From Arthrobacter sp. ISL-72 (GTDB taxonomy: Bacteria; Actinomycetota; Actinomycetes; Actinomycetales; Micrococcaceae), in the NCBI RefSeq assembly GCF_018613755.1, contig NZ_JAGGPP010000004.1, positions 124,001-188,000 of the forward strand: a stretch of 64,000 nucleotides of DNA, given 5' to 3'. Under the pieces are notes generated by a model. The model worked only from the letters and a program-made list of their open reading frames with translations, ran no database searches and was not told where the DNA came from. The position numbers and the translations under genes are program-made. Below, in pieces: positions 20,097 through 29,847 of the stretch (the stretch's first letter is position 1; the number at the start of each line of letters is the position of its first letter).

Positions 20097-21734
20097 TCAG
20101 CCGGCGAGGCCGTGCTCGTAGGCGTACCGGGTGGCCGCGGCCCTCGATTGCAGCCCGAGCTTGAGGTAGATGTTGCTGATATGGCGGGCCACGGTCTTCT
20201 CACTCAGGTAGAGGTCGCCGGCGATGACGCGGTTGGCTTTTCCGGCAGCAACCAGCCGGAGCACTTGCAGTTCTCTCGGTGTCAGCGGTCCTGCATCGGC
20301 CTTTCCCGCCGGCCGCTGGAGGGACGCCGCCCATGCAGCAGCCGGGCCTGCTCCCAGCTCAACGAATTCGGCATACGCGGCTTCGAAGTCCATGGCCGCC
20401 GACACGCCGTCGCCCATTGCGCGGCAGGCCAGCCCCAAAAGGGCGCGACAGCGCGCGGCCTCATACGGAACGCCCAGTTCGCGCCACAGCGTCCACGCCC
20501 GCCGGAGGACCGGGAGTGCCTGGCCGGGCGCATCTTCGGCGAGCAGCACAGCCCCGTCCGCCTGGCAGGAGGCGGCCTGGGCCATCGGCATTCCACAGTC
20601 CCGGGCAACGGAGGCAAGCTCGTCAGCGGCCCGTCGGGCCGCCGCCCCATCCCCTGCGGCCAGTTCGATCTCTGCTAGGGCAGGCAGGAGGTGACGGCGG
20701 GTGGCGAGGTCGGTGGCGTCGGCTGCCCCTCGAATCACCGCCTGCGCCTGCAAGGCATCGCCGCGGGCCAGGTGCAGCAGGGCCAGCCCGGGCTGCGGCT
20801 CGTACCCGCTGCGGCCTGCGAGCCGGTACGATTCATCGGCCGCATCCAGTTCACCGGTCAGCCGCTGCACTTCGCCCAACTGGTAGTGCCCGCCAAAAAG
20901 GGCCATGTAGTCCCCGGAGGCGGACAAGCCCTGGGCAGCCTTCGCTGCAGCGGCGGCCTCGGACCATGCCCCGTGCAGGCGGTACAGTTCGGCCCGGTGC
21001 GCCTGGCACTGGCCGGTAAAGAGAACCATGTCCGGCCGTTCCCCGCACCAGTGGTCCAGGGCGGCCGTCCATTCCAGCGCTCGGCGCAGGTCGAAGGCCA
21101 GATGGCAGTTGCCGACAACTGCGCAGTAGATGATCCCTGAAGGGACGGGTGAAAGTTCCCCGGCGGTGACCGCAACCATGGCTTCATCAAAGAGCCGGAG
21201 GCCCGCGCTGATGTCGCCCAACATGAGGGTGGCCTGGCCCGTGCCCAGCAGCGACAGCGAGATGAGGTCCCGGTCCTGAAACTTTTCGCCGATGGCCTGG
21301 GATTCGCCGAAGACGCGGAGGGCACCGGCGGGGTTGCCGCGGTACAGCATGCCCAGGGCCACGGGAACCAGCACCAAGCCCTCCGCCGGACAGGGCTCGT
21401 CGAGCTCATCCACAAGCCTTTGTGTCCGGGCGAACCAGCCCTGGCTGCGGGCCATTTCGCCGTTGTTCATGAGATACATGCCAAGCCAGGCCCCGCAGCG
21501 TGCGGCGCTGGCAACATCACCGACCACGAGGTACTCCTCGTGCGCACGGGTGAGGGCGTCCACGCTGGCAGTTACCTTGCCTATCAGGTTTTCCACGGTG
21601 GAAAGACGTTCCAGGTCAGCCGTCGGCAGGCCCCCCGTGCGGTCGACGTCGACGAATTGCTCGAAGGCCTCCGACCAGCGATGCTCCGTGAACGCGGAAC
21701 GGCCCCGGTCAAGGTCCGCTTCAGACGATGCCAT
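20097..21734 (-). CDS. LuxR-type transcriptional regulator with TPR-like N-terminal region
   Basis: A 545-residue protein with a C-terminal LuxR/FixJ helix-turn-helix (about residues 480-540: LTPRELQVLRLVAAGKANR then LYLSEKTVARHISNIYLKL). The long N-terminal part is Ala-rich and helical, with repeated AL-A-x-A patterns like TPR arrays. No Walker A motif is seen, so it is not a full MalT/LAL ATPase. The ATG at 21734 is chosen because GGGGAGG lies 4 bases upstream; a longer frame begins at 21812. Targets are unknown; the coupled membrane protein/flavoprotein genes immediately downstream are candidates. Confidence 0.85.
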   Translation of the reverse strand: MASSEADLDRGRSAFTEHRWSEAFEQFVDVDRTGGLPTADLERLSTVENLIGKVTASVDALTRAHEEYLVVGDVASAARCGAWLGMYLMNNGEMARSQGWFARTQRLVDELDEPCPAEGLVLVPVALGMLYRGNPAGALRVFGESQAIGEKFQDRDLISLSLLGTGQATLMLGDISAGLRLFDEAMVAVTAGELSPVPSGIIYCAVVGNCHLAFDLRRALEWTAALDHWCGERPDMVLFTGQCQAHRAELYRLHGAWSEAAAAAKAAQGLSASGDYMALFGGHYQLGEVQRLTGELDAADESYRLAGRSGYEPQPGLALLHLARGDALQAQAVIRGAADATDLATRRHLLPALAEIELAAGDGAAARRAADELASVARDCGMPMAQAASCQADGAVLLAEDAPGQALPVLRRAWTLWRELGVPYEAARCRALLGLACRAMGDGVSAAMDFEAAYAEFVELGAGPAAAWAASLQRPAGKADAGPLTPRELQVLRLVAAGKANRVIAGDLYLSEKTVARHISNIYLKLGLQSRAAATRYAYEHGLAG

Positions 21735-21880
21735 TGTGCCTCCCCGGATCAGCCCGGGTCCTGCCGGCCCGGTCCGCGTCCATTCTCCAACCGCCACGTC
21801 CTCGCGCGCCATGTCTTTGGCGGCCCGTCGTTAAGCGTCACCGTACGCCCGGCCGGCCATGGGCACAAGCTCCGGCAGCG

Positions 21881-21930
21881 GGGCGCGGCGGGCCGCGGCG
21901 GGCCTCGGCGGGCCGCGGCGGGCCGCGGGC
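21881..21930. repeat. GC-only 10-bp tandem repeat
   Basis: About five imperfect copies of GGCCGCGGCG lie between the LuxR-type gene and the groEL terminator. One copy has CT in place of GC-type bases. No coding function is seen. Confidence 0.7.
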
Positions 21931-21950
21931 GGGACCAACAGGGGGCACGA

Positions 21951-21987
21951 AAAAGCCGGCCCGGCGGAGAGGCCGGGCCGGCCTTTT
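21951..21987 (-). terminator. Strong intrinsic terminator after groEL
   Basis: A perfect 10-bp stem (GCCGGCCCGG and CCGGGCCGGC) is flanked by A and T runs. The minus strand ends in CTTTTTC. The plus strand also ends in CTTTTC, so it may act in both directions. Confidence 0.75.
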
Positions 21988-22011
21988 CAGCGATTTATTT
22001 CAGCAGACAGC

Positions 22012-23634
<1,623 letters not shown>

Positions 23635-23646
23635 TCAAGACAGAAA

Positions 23647-23688
23647 CCCCGCGCGCTGTCCCGGCCTGAGGCGGAACAGCGTGCGGGG
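23647..23688 (-). terminator. Hairpin between groES and groEL (attenuator or processing site)
   Basis: On the minus strand CCCCGCACGCTGTTCC pairs with a 16-base partner (one mismatch, one wobble) and is followed by TTTCTGTCTTG. It sits between two genes of one operon, so partial termination or RNA processing is more likely than a full stop. Confidence 0.5.
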
Positions 23689-23697
23689 GTCCAAGAG

Positions 23698-23991
23698 TTA
23701 CTTTACGACGATCGCCAGAACGTCGCGGGCGGACAGCACGAGGTACTCTTCGCCGCCGGTCTTCACTTCAGTTCCGCCGTACTTGGAGTAGATGACGACG
23801 TCGCCGATGGCTACGTCGACCGGAACGCGGTTGCCGTCCTCAAAGCGGCCGGGGCCTACTGCAACAACTTCGCCTTCCTGCGGCTTCTCCTGTGCGGAGT
23901 CCGGGATGACCAGGCCGGAAGCCGTGGTCTGCTCGGCTTCGAGCGGGCGGACAACAATACGATCCTCAAGAGGCTTAATAGAGACCGACAC
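23698..23991 (-). CDS. groES: Co-chaperonin GroES
   Basis: A 97-residue Hsp10 that caps GroEL. The N-terminus [19 protein letters not shown], the mobile loop segment [17 protein letters not shown] and the C-terminal SARDVLAIV are canonical. The start is GTG with GGAGAGG 5 bases upstream. It leads the groES-groEL operon, and two CIRCE operators upstream indicate heat-shock control by HrcA. Confidence 0.97.
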   Translation of the reverse strand: MSVSIKPLEDRIVVRPLEAEQTTASGLVIPDSAQEKPQEGEVVAVGPGRFEDGNRVPVDVAIGDVVIYSKYGGTEVKTGGEEYLVLSARDVLAIVVK

Positions 23992-24100
23992 TCGGACCTC
24001 TCCTTTTCGTCAAAATTCATGGACAGTAAAAACTGTTGCGCCGTGGCGGCAAACCGTCGTCGCGGTGCCGGCAGCAGCCAGGCTGGCAGCTCTTCGTGTG

Positions 24101-24127
24101 TTAGCACCCTCCTAGGGAGAGTGCTAA
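24101..24127 (-). promoter_or_regulatory. CIRCE operator 1 (HrcA binding site)
   Basis: TTAGCACCC, nine spacer bases, GAGTGCTAA: one mismatch from the consensus TTAGCACTC-N9-GAGTGCTAA. It lies about 110 bases upstream of groES. Confidence 0.93.
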
Positions 24128-24147
24128 TGACGACTCTATGTAAGTGG

Positions 24148-24174
24148 TTAGCACTCGGTCAAGGCGAGTGCCAG
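24148..24174 (-). promoter_or_regulatory. CIRCE operator 2 (HrcA binding site, degenerate right arm)
   Basis: TTAGCACTC, nine spacer bases, GAGTGCCAG. The left arm is perfect and the right arm has two mismatches. It begins 47 bases from the start of operator 1. Confidence 0.8.
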
Positions 24175-24195
24175 AATTTCGTCTCGGGTGAACAG

Positions 24196-24594
24196 CTATT
24201 GGCCGGCCAGGTCCTCGAAGTCGACGTCGTCGCCGTCGTCCGTGTCGCCGTCGCCCTTAACGTTGCGGTTCCGGTAAAGCACGACGGCGGCGGCCAGTGC
24301 GGTGGCCAGCGAGGCAATGAGGAACACGAGGCCGCCCGTGCGGACCGCCGAGTAGGACTCGCGGATTTGGCGTGCTTCCTCGGTGGCGTCCTGGATGTTC
24401 TTGCCGCCCACCGAATACACCGTGGCGTTGAACGAATCCAGGAAGAAGATGATGACCAGGAGCGCGAGGCACACCACGGCGATGGCGGCAGCCGCGATCA
24501 GCGCGGGCCTGGCGTACTTGGCAAGGCCGGTGTGTTCGTGGCGGTCAATGTTCCGGTCATCGGCTGGTGGCTGGGGCCCTGCACTGTCTTCCAT
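24196..24594 (-). CDS. Two-helix membrane protein of unknown function
   Basis: A 132-residue protein not recognised as a named family. A charged N-terminus of about 25 residues precedes a membrane helix (ALIAAAAIAVVCLALLVI), an extracytoplasmic stretch of about 35 residues with NATVYSVGG, a second helix (GGLVFLIASLATALAAAVV), and a very acidic tail. The ATG at 24594 leaves a 55-base gap to the divergent methyltransferase; a longer frame to 24651 would overlap that gene's start codon and is less likely. Its 3' end stops 22 bases short of the CIRCE region. Confidence 0.7.
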   Translation of the reverse strand: MEDSAGPQPPADDRNIDRHEHTGLAKYARPALIAAAAIAVVCLALLVIIFFLDSFNATVYSVGGKNIQDATEEARQIRESYSAVRTGGLVFLIASLATALAAAVVLYRNRNVKGDGDTDDGDDVDFEDLAGQ

Positions 24595-24649
24595 GCCTTC
24601 AACCCTATCGGCACCGCGCGTGTCGGGCTCCTCGATTAGGCTTGATGCC

Positions 24650-25882
24650 ATGGCTGACGCACCGCAGGACCTGATCGCTCCCCTCCTGACCAGCGAAGGC
24701 TGGGAGCTGCTGGCGTCCCTCGGCCCGTACCGCGAGGATGAGGCGTTCCGGCTGAACGACTCGCTCCGGAAGGCCGGCCACTCCCCCGCGCTGGTGTCCG
24801 CCGTGCTGACTCAGTCCAGGCTGCGAACCAAGGCCGAGGCCAAATTCGGCGAATTCGCCCGGCAGATGATCTTCACGGCCGCCGGGCTGGAACAGGCCAC
24901 CCGCCTCAACGTCGCGGCCCGGCACGCGGAGCGGTTCGCGACCGCCGGGATCGAGCATGTGGCAGACCTCGGCTGCGGGCTGGGCGCCGACGCCATGGCC
25001 CTGGCGTCCATGGACATCAAGGTCACCGCAGTGGAGATGGACGAGACCACCGCCGCCTGCGCCACCATGAACCTGATTCCGTTCCCGCACGCCAGCGTGG
25101 TCCACTCCGATGCCACTTCAGTCCCACTCGACGGCGTGGGCGGGGTCTGGCTGGATCCGGCCCGCCGCACCACGTCGACCTCCGGCACAAAGCGCATCTG
25201 GGATCCGGAGGAATTCTCCCCGCCACTGTCCTTCGTGGAGTCCCTCGCAGCGTCCGGGCGGGCCGTGGGCGTGAAGATGGGGCCCGGAATCCCCCATGGT
25301 TCAGTTCCCGCCGGCTGCGAGGCCCAGTGGGTTTCGGTGGGCGGCGACGTCACCGAGGTCACCCTGTGGTTCAACGAGGTCAGCCGGCCCGGCATCCGGC
25401 GGGCGGCGCTGCTGCTCGGACCGCAGGGCGCGGCGGAAATCACCAGCGCAGAGGAGTTCGACGCCGGACCCGTGGCACCCGTCGGCCCGGTGGAGGGCTA
25501 CCTGTACGAGCCCGACGGCGCCGTCATCCGTGCCGGGCTCGTGGCGGACGTCGCGGCGCGCCTGGGCGGCCACCTCGTGGACGAACACATTGCCTACATC
25601 TGCGCCCCCGAACTGGTGGACACACCGTTTGCCCGGGCCTACAAGGTCCTGGAAGTCATGCCGTTCCACGTCAAGTCCCTGAAGGCCTGGGTGAAGCAGA
25701 ACAACATCGGCGTGCTGGACATCAAGAAGCGCGGCACCTCGGTCACGCCGGAGGAGCTCCGCAAGCAGCTGCTCGCCGGAGCGAAGGGCTCGAAGGGCAA
25801 AAAGACAGCCACCCTGGTCCTCACCAGGATCGGCGAGGACCGGGTGGCCATCTCGGTGGAGCCGGTGCAGGCTCGGGCTTAG
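24650..25882 (+). CDS. Class I SAM-dependent methyltransferase with THUMP-like C-terminal domain
   Basis: A 410-residue protein. The SAM-binding motif I is VADLGCGLGADAMALA near residue 105, followed by acidic VTAVEMDE and, after strand 4, WLDPARRT. The C-terminal part (about residues 300-410; FHVKSLKAWVKQNNIGVLDIKKRG) matches the THUMP_like domain seen with this family in actinobacteria, which suggests RNA as substrate, though the target is unknown. The start ATG at 24650 is chosen because it gives the family N-terminus. It is divergent from the two-helix membrane protein. Confidence 0.85.
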   Translation: MADAPQDLIAPLLTSEGWELLASLGPYREDEAFRLNDSLRKAGHSPALVSAVLTQSRLRTKAEAKFGEFARQMIFTAAGLEQATRLNVAARHAERFATAGIEHVADLGCGLGADAMALASMDIKVTAVEMDETTAACATMNLIPFPHASVVHSDATSVPLDGVGGVWLDPARRTTSTSGTKRIWDPEEFSPPLSFVESLAASGRAVGVKMGPGIPHGSVPAGCEAQWVSVGGDVTEVTLWFNEVSRPGIRRAALLLGPQGAAEITSAEEFDAGPVAPVGPVEGYLYEPDGAVIRAGLVADVAARLGGHLVDEHIAYICAPELVDTPFARAYKVLEVMPFHVKSLKAWVKQNNIGVLDIKKRGTSVTPEELRKQLLAGAKGSKGKKTATLVLTRIGEDRVAISVEPVQARA

Positions 25883-25933
25883 GCTGCTGCCCGCAGCGGC
25901 CGGGGCCGGCAGCCGGGTCCACCGGGCCGGCAG

Positions 25934-26764
25934 CTACTGCGCCCGGGTGAACTCTTCGGCCGCGCGGACCTGCTCGTCGGTGGGCCGGATGCCGGTGTAC
26001 AGCACGAACTGCTCCAGCGCCTGGATGGTGGCCACTTCCGCGCCCGTGATTACGGTCTTTCCCGCCGCGCGGCCCGCCTTAATGAGCGGAGTCTCTGCGG
26101 GCAGCGCCACGACGTCGAACACCACCTGCGCGGCCTCCACCGCCTCCTGCGGGAAGGACAGCGAGTCGGCGTCCGGGCCGCCGGCCATGCCCACGGGCGT
26201 GACATTGATGATCATGTCCGCCCGGCCTCCCGCGTCCGCAGCGGGCAGTTCGGAGCTCCATTTGAAGCCGTAGAGATCCGCCAGTTCCTGCCCGGATGCC
26301 TCGTTGCGGGCCACGATCGTGACGTCCGTGAAGCCGGCGTCGCGGAGGGCGGCTGCGGTGGCCTTGGCCATGCCGCCGGAGCCCCTGAGCAGCACGGAGT
26401 AGTGCGTGGGGACGGCGTTCCGTTGCAGCAGCTGCTCGATCGCCGTGTAGTCCGTGTTGTAGGCCGTGAGCCGGCCGCCGTCGTTGACGATCGTGTTGAC
26501 CGAGTCGATGGCCTTGGCCGAGGGGTCCATAACGTCAACCAGGGCAATGACGTCCTCCTTGTACGGCATGGACACCGCACAGCCGCGGATGCCCAGGCCC
26601 CTGACCCCGGCGATGGCCTGCGCCAGGTCCGTCGGCGCGAAGGCCTTGTAGATCCAGTTCAGGCCCAGCTGCTCATAAAGGTGGTTGTGGAAGCGGGTCC
26701 CGTTGTTGCTCGGCCTGGCCGAGAGGGAAATGCACAGGGTCATGTCTTTATTCAGAATTGGCAC
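25934..26764 (-). CDS. Shikimate 5-dehydrogenase family protein (SdhL/HI0607-like)
   Basis: A 276-residue NADP-dependent dehydrogenase of the AroE superfamily. The catalytic Lys is in SMPYKEDVI and the Asp in AYNTDYTAI; the nucleotide loop reads RGSGGMAKATAAAL. The N-terminal substrate loop reads SLSARPSNNGTRFHN instead of the Ser-x-Ser of true AroE, which marks the SdhL (HI0607-like) branch. Members of that branch have poor activity on shikimate, so it may not be the main aroE of the cell. It is convergent with the methyltransferase gene and 12 bases downstream of the GH3 gene. Confidence 0.85.
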   Translation of the reverse strand: MPILNKDMTLCISLSARPSNNGTRFHNHLYEQLGLNWIYKAFAPTDLAQAIAGVRGLGIRGCAVSMPYKEDVIALVDVMDPSAKAIDSVNTIVNDGGRLTAYNTDYTAIEQLLQRNAVPTHYSVLLRGSGGMAKATAAALRDAGFTDVTIVARNEASGQELADLYGFKWSSELPAADAGGRADMIINVTPVGMAGGPDADSLSFPQEAVEAAQVVFDVVALPAETPLIKAGRAAGKTVITGAEVATIQALEQFVLYTGIRPTDEQVRAAEEFTRAQ

Positions 26765-26776
26765 GGGTCCATTCTG

Positions 26777-28519
26777 TCAGCAGCCGGTTCCGGGTGCGTG
26801 GGCTCCCACGCCGACGGGCAGCTTTCCGGGGGCCGGTGCCTTGCCTGCCAGCACGGCGGCCAGGACATTGAAGGCTTCCTGGCTGCGCCCGTACAGCGCC
26901 ACCTTTGCCGGCGCTGCAGATCCTGCCAGCGGCCACGGGGCGTCAAGTGCCACCACGACGTCGGCTTTTGCCGCCGGCTCTTCGTAGCCGATCAGCGTCA
27001 CGAGCGGTCCGCTGCCAAGGGTGATACCCGCTGCCTGGGCTGCTTTGGCAAAACGTGCCCGGTCCAGTTCACTCCCGCCTGCCAGCCGGATGCGGCCGGG
27101 CACTATCGGGCCGCGGCATGGTCCGGCCAGGACGGTGACGGCGGCCGCGGAAACACGCTGCGAGAGGGCGGTGCCGCTGCCGGGTGCCGCGCCGGGCGCA
27201 ACGGGGGTCCTGGCGCGCCACATCATCATGGTGACCACCCGCTGCGCCGCCTCGTCCAGGCGCGATGCCGGCACGGTTCCGGCCTTCACTGCGCTCACCA
27301 CTGCCGCGTGCGCGGCTGCCACGTCCCCTGGCATCAGGAGCAGGTCCGCTCCCGCTGCCAGCGCCCGCGGTGCGGCGGATTCCCCGGGGAACTGCTTCTG
27401 CACAGCACCCATGTTGAGCGCATCGGTCACGGCCACGCCTTTGAAGCCCATGCTTCGGAGCGTGGCGTAGCTCGCTGTCGACAACGACGCCGGAACGCCC
27501 GGTTCCAGCGCGGGCACGGAAATGTGGCCGGTCATGATTATCGGCAGGCCGGCGTCGATGGCGGCTTGGAAGGGCTTCCAGTCCTTCGCCCTGAGTTCCT
27601 CCACGGTCGCTTTCTGCACGGGCAGGTTCTCGTGTGAATCGACGGTTACCGTGCCGTGCCCGGGGAAGTGCTTGGCGGAGGGCAGGACCCCGGCGGCCAG
27701 CATCCCTTCGGCAAAACCGACGCCCAGCCGTGCCGCGGCGTCCGGGCTGCCGGACATGGCCCGGGCACCGATGGTGGGATCCTGCGGACCTGCCGTGATA
27801 TCCATGTCCGGCGCAAAGTCGGCGGTGAAGCCGAGCCCGGCCAGCTCGGAGGCAAGCGCTGTGCCGGCTTCGGCGGCCAAACCGTCGTCGCCGGCGGCGC
27901 CGTAGCTCATGGGGGCGGGCCATTCCGTCAACGGGGCGCGCAGCCTGGCGACCATCCCGCCCTCCTGGTCCACACCGATCACTGCCGGCCACGTGCGGCC
28001 GTCCGCCCTGACAGCTTTCTGGAGGCGGCCAATGCCGGCGGCCATTGCGGCGGTGTCCACGGTGCCGTCGGCGGAGCTCGGCACGTTGTCACCCATGACA
28101 ATTGATCCGCCCAGGTGCAGCCGTTCGACCGTTGCCGCCTGGGCCGCAAAGTCGGTTCCGGCGAAGAACGGCATCAGCACCTGTCCGGCCTTCTGTTCCA
28201 CGCTCATTTTTGCGACTGCGGCGCGGGCCGCGTCTTCGTCACGCTGCTGCGGGCCCCAGCCCAGTTGGCGCTCGCCAGGGGACGGCGTGGGAGTCCGGGG
28301 TGCGGCCGGGCTGCCGGTGGTGCCGGGGCCGGAGCGGGTGGGGCTGGCCGACGGCGCCGGTGCTTCTGTTCCGGCGGAAGTTCCGGATCCGGACGGCGTT
28401 CCGGAACGCGTGGGAGCGGGCACCGCAGTGCAGGCGGCGGAGGCGAGCATGGCCGCAGCCACCGTCAAAGTTGCCGCTGTCTTGTGAAAACTGTCACTGC
28501 GTCGTTGAAACCAAGCCAT
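26777..28519 (-). CDS. GH3 beta-N-acetylhexosaminidase-like lipoprotein (NagZ type)
   Basis: A 580-residue exported glycosidase. The N-terminus is a lipoprotein signal with lipobox LASAAC near residue 29, followed by an 80-residue Ser/Thr/Pro/Gly linker. The GH3 domain carries the NagZ motif KHFPGHGTVTVDSHENLP, whose His is the acid/base, and the nucleophile Asp in VAVTDALNM. A C-terminal domain of about 150 residues follows. It probably trims GlcNAc from cell-wall fragments outside the membrane. The ATG at 28519 is preferred over the TTG just before it. SdhL-like follows after 12 bases. Confidence 0.88.
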   Translation of the reverse strand: MAWFQRRSDSFHKTAATLTVAAAMLASAACTAVPAPTRSGTPSGSGTSAGTEAPAPSASPTRSGPGTTGSPAAPRTPTPSPGERQLGWGPQQRDEDAARAAVAKMSVEQKAGQVLMPFFAGTDFAAQAATVERLHLGGSIVMGDNVPSSADGTVDTAAMAAGIGRLQKAVRADGRTWPAVIGVDQEGGMVARLRAPLTEWPAPMSYGAAGDDGLAAEAGTALASELAGLGFTADFAPDMDITAGPQDPTIGARAMSGSPDAAARLGVGFAEGMLAAGVLPSAKHFPGHGTVTVDSHENLPVQKATVEELRAKDWKPFQAAIDAGLPIIMTGHISVPALEPGVPASLSTASYATLRSMGFKGVAVTDALNMGAVQKQFPGESAAPRALAAGADLLLMPGDVAAAHAAVVSAVKAGTVPASRLDEAAQRVVTMMMWRARTPVAPGAAPGSGTALSQRVSAAAVTVLAGPCRGPIVPGRIRLAGGSELDRARFAKAAQAAGITLGSGPLVTLIGYEEPAAKADVVVALDAPWPLAGSAAPAKVALYGRSQEAFNVLAAVLAGKAPAPGKLPVGVGAHAPGTGC

Positions 28520-28613
28520 CAACTCGATGCTACCCCTGCACTAGACTTGAACCACCCGTTGCCCGCCCCTAGGCGGCTTCGGCAACGGACGGCGGAACAG
28601 TAAAGGGACCACA

Positions 28614-29765
28614 TTGAAGATTGATTTCGCTTCATCCAGGCAATCAACTCTCGGTGTGGAATGGGAGCTGGCCCTGGTGAACGCGCAGACCGGCGAACTG
28701 GCCTCCGTGGCCAACGAGGTGCTCCGCGGCGTGGCGGCCAATCACCCTGAGCTCAATGAAAATGACGAACACCCCCACATTAAGCAGGAACTCCTGCTGA
28801 ACACCGTGGAGCTGGTCACCGGCATCTGCGAAACCGTGGCCCAGGCGAAGGCGGACCTCAGCAGTTCACTCGCCGCCGTCCGGGAAGTCACCGACTCCAT
28901 GGGCGTGGAGGTATTCTGCGCCGGAAGCCATCCTTTCAGCCCGCCCCAGCTGCAGCCGGTCACGGACAAGGAACGCTACGCCAAGCTCATCGACCGCACC
29001 CAGTGGTGGGGCCGCCAAATGGTGATTTACGGCGTCCACGTGCATGTCGGCCTGGACCGCCGCGACAAGGTGCTGCCGGTACTGGACGGCCTGGTGAACT
29101 ATTTCCCGCACTTCCAGGCGCTGTCCGCGTCGAGTCCCTTCTGGGGCGGCGAGGACACCGGCTACGCGTCCCAGCGTGCGCTGATGTTCCAGCAACTGCC
29201 CACCGCCGGGCTGCCGTTCCAGTTCTCCACCTGGGAAGAGTACGAGTCCTACGTCCAGGACATGTTCACCACCGGAGTGATCGACACGCTCTCGGAAATC
29301 CGGTGGGACATCCGCCCGGTTCCCAACCTTGGCACCATCGAGATGCGGATCTGCGACGGCCTGGCCACCCTGGAGGAGGTCGGTGCCATCGCTGCCCTGA
29401 CCCAGTGCCTGGTGGACGAGTTCTCCACCACCCTGGACAACGGCGGGACCATTCCCACCATGCAGCCCTGGCACGTCCAGGAGAACAAATGGCGGGCGGC
29501 CCGGTATGGCCTCGACGCGATCATCATCCTCGATGCGCAGGGCAACGAGCAGCTGGTCACCGAAAATCTGCTCGAAACCCTGAACCGGCTGGAGCCTGTG
29601 GCCGCGAAACTGGGCTGCTCGGACGAGCTTGCCGACGTCGAAAAAATCATCAGCCGCGGGGCCGGATACCAGCGGCAGCGCCGGGTGGCCGCGGAGCACG
29701 GCGGCGACCTCCAGGCTGTGGTGCTGGACCTCGTCCGGCAGATGCGGAACGGCCCCACCGCCTGA
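28614..29765 (+). CDS. Carboxylate-amine ligase, glutamate-cysteine ligase 2 family (YbdK type)
   Basis: A 383-residue ATP-grasp-related ligase of the GCS2 family. Typical features are STLGVEWELAL at the N-terminus, the HPFSPP stretch, VHVHVGLDRRDKV, and RWDIRPVPNLGTIEMRICD. The start is TTG with AAAGGGA upstream. E. coli YbdK shows weak glutamate-cysteine ligase activity. Because this lineage uses mycothiol and no gshB is present here, glutathione synthesis is unlikely. A role in making gamma-glutamyl-cysteine for another thiol such as ergothioneine is one possibility, but the substrate is unknown. Confidence 0.88.
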   Translation: MKIDFASSRQSTLGVEWELALVNAQTGELASVANEVLRGVAANHPELNENDEHPHIKQELLLNTVELVTGICETVAQAKADLSSSLAAVREVTDSMGVEVFCAGSHPFSPPQLQPVTDKERYAKLIDRTQWWGRQMVIYGVHVHVGLDRRDKVLPVLDGLVNYFPHFQALSASSPFWGGEDTGYASQRALMFQQLPTAGLPFQFSTWEEYESYVQDMFTTGVIDTLSEIRWDIRPVPNLGTIEMRICDGLATLEEVGAIAALTQCLVDEFSTTLDNGGTIPTMQPWHVQENKWRAARYGLDAIIILDAQGNEQLVTENLLETLNRLEPVAAKLGCSDELADVEKIISRGAGYQRQRRVAAEHGGDLQAVVLDLVRQMRNGPTA

Positions 29766-29847
29766 GCTTCCAGCGGCGCCACTGCGGCACTGCTGCACTG
29801 CTGCACTGCTGGTAGGCAGTACCGCCTGACCTGGACCGAAACGGGGA

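Noticed and set aside
21881..21930. Possible CRISPR-like or coding repeat
   Set aside because: It is a short GC-only tandem repeat with no spacers.
29780..29815. CACTGCTG-type short repeats between the ligase gene and tsaD
   Set aside because: Three short copies in a convergent gap; too small to interpret.
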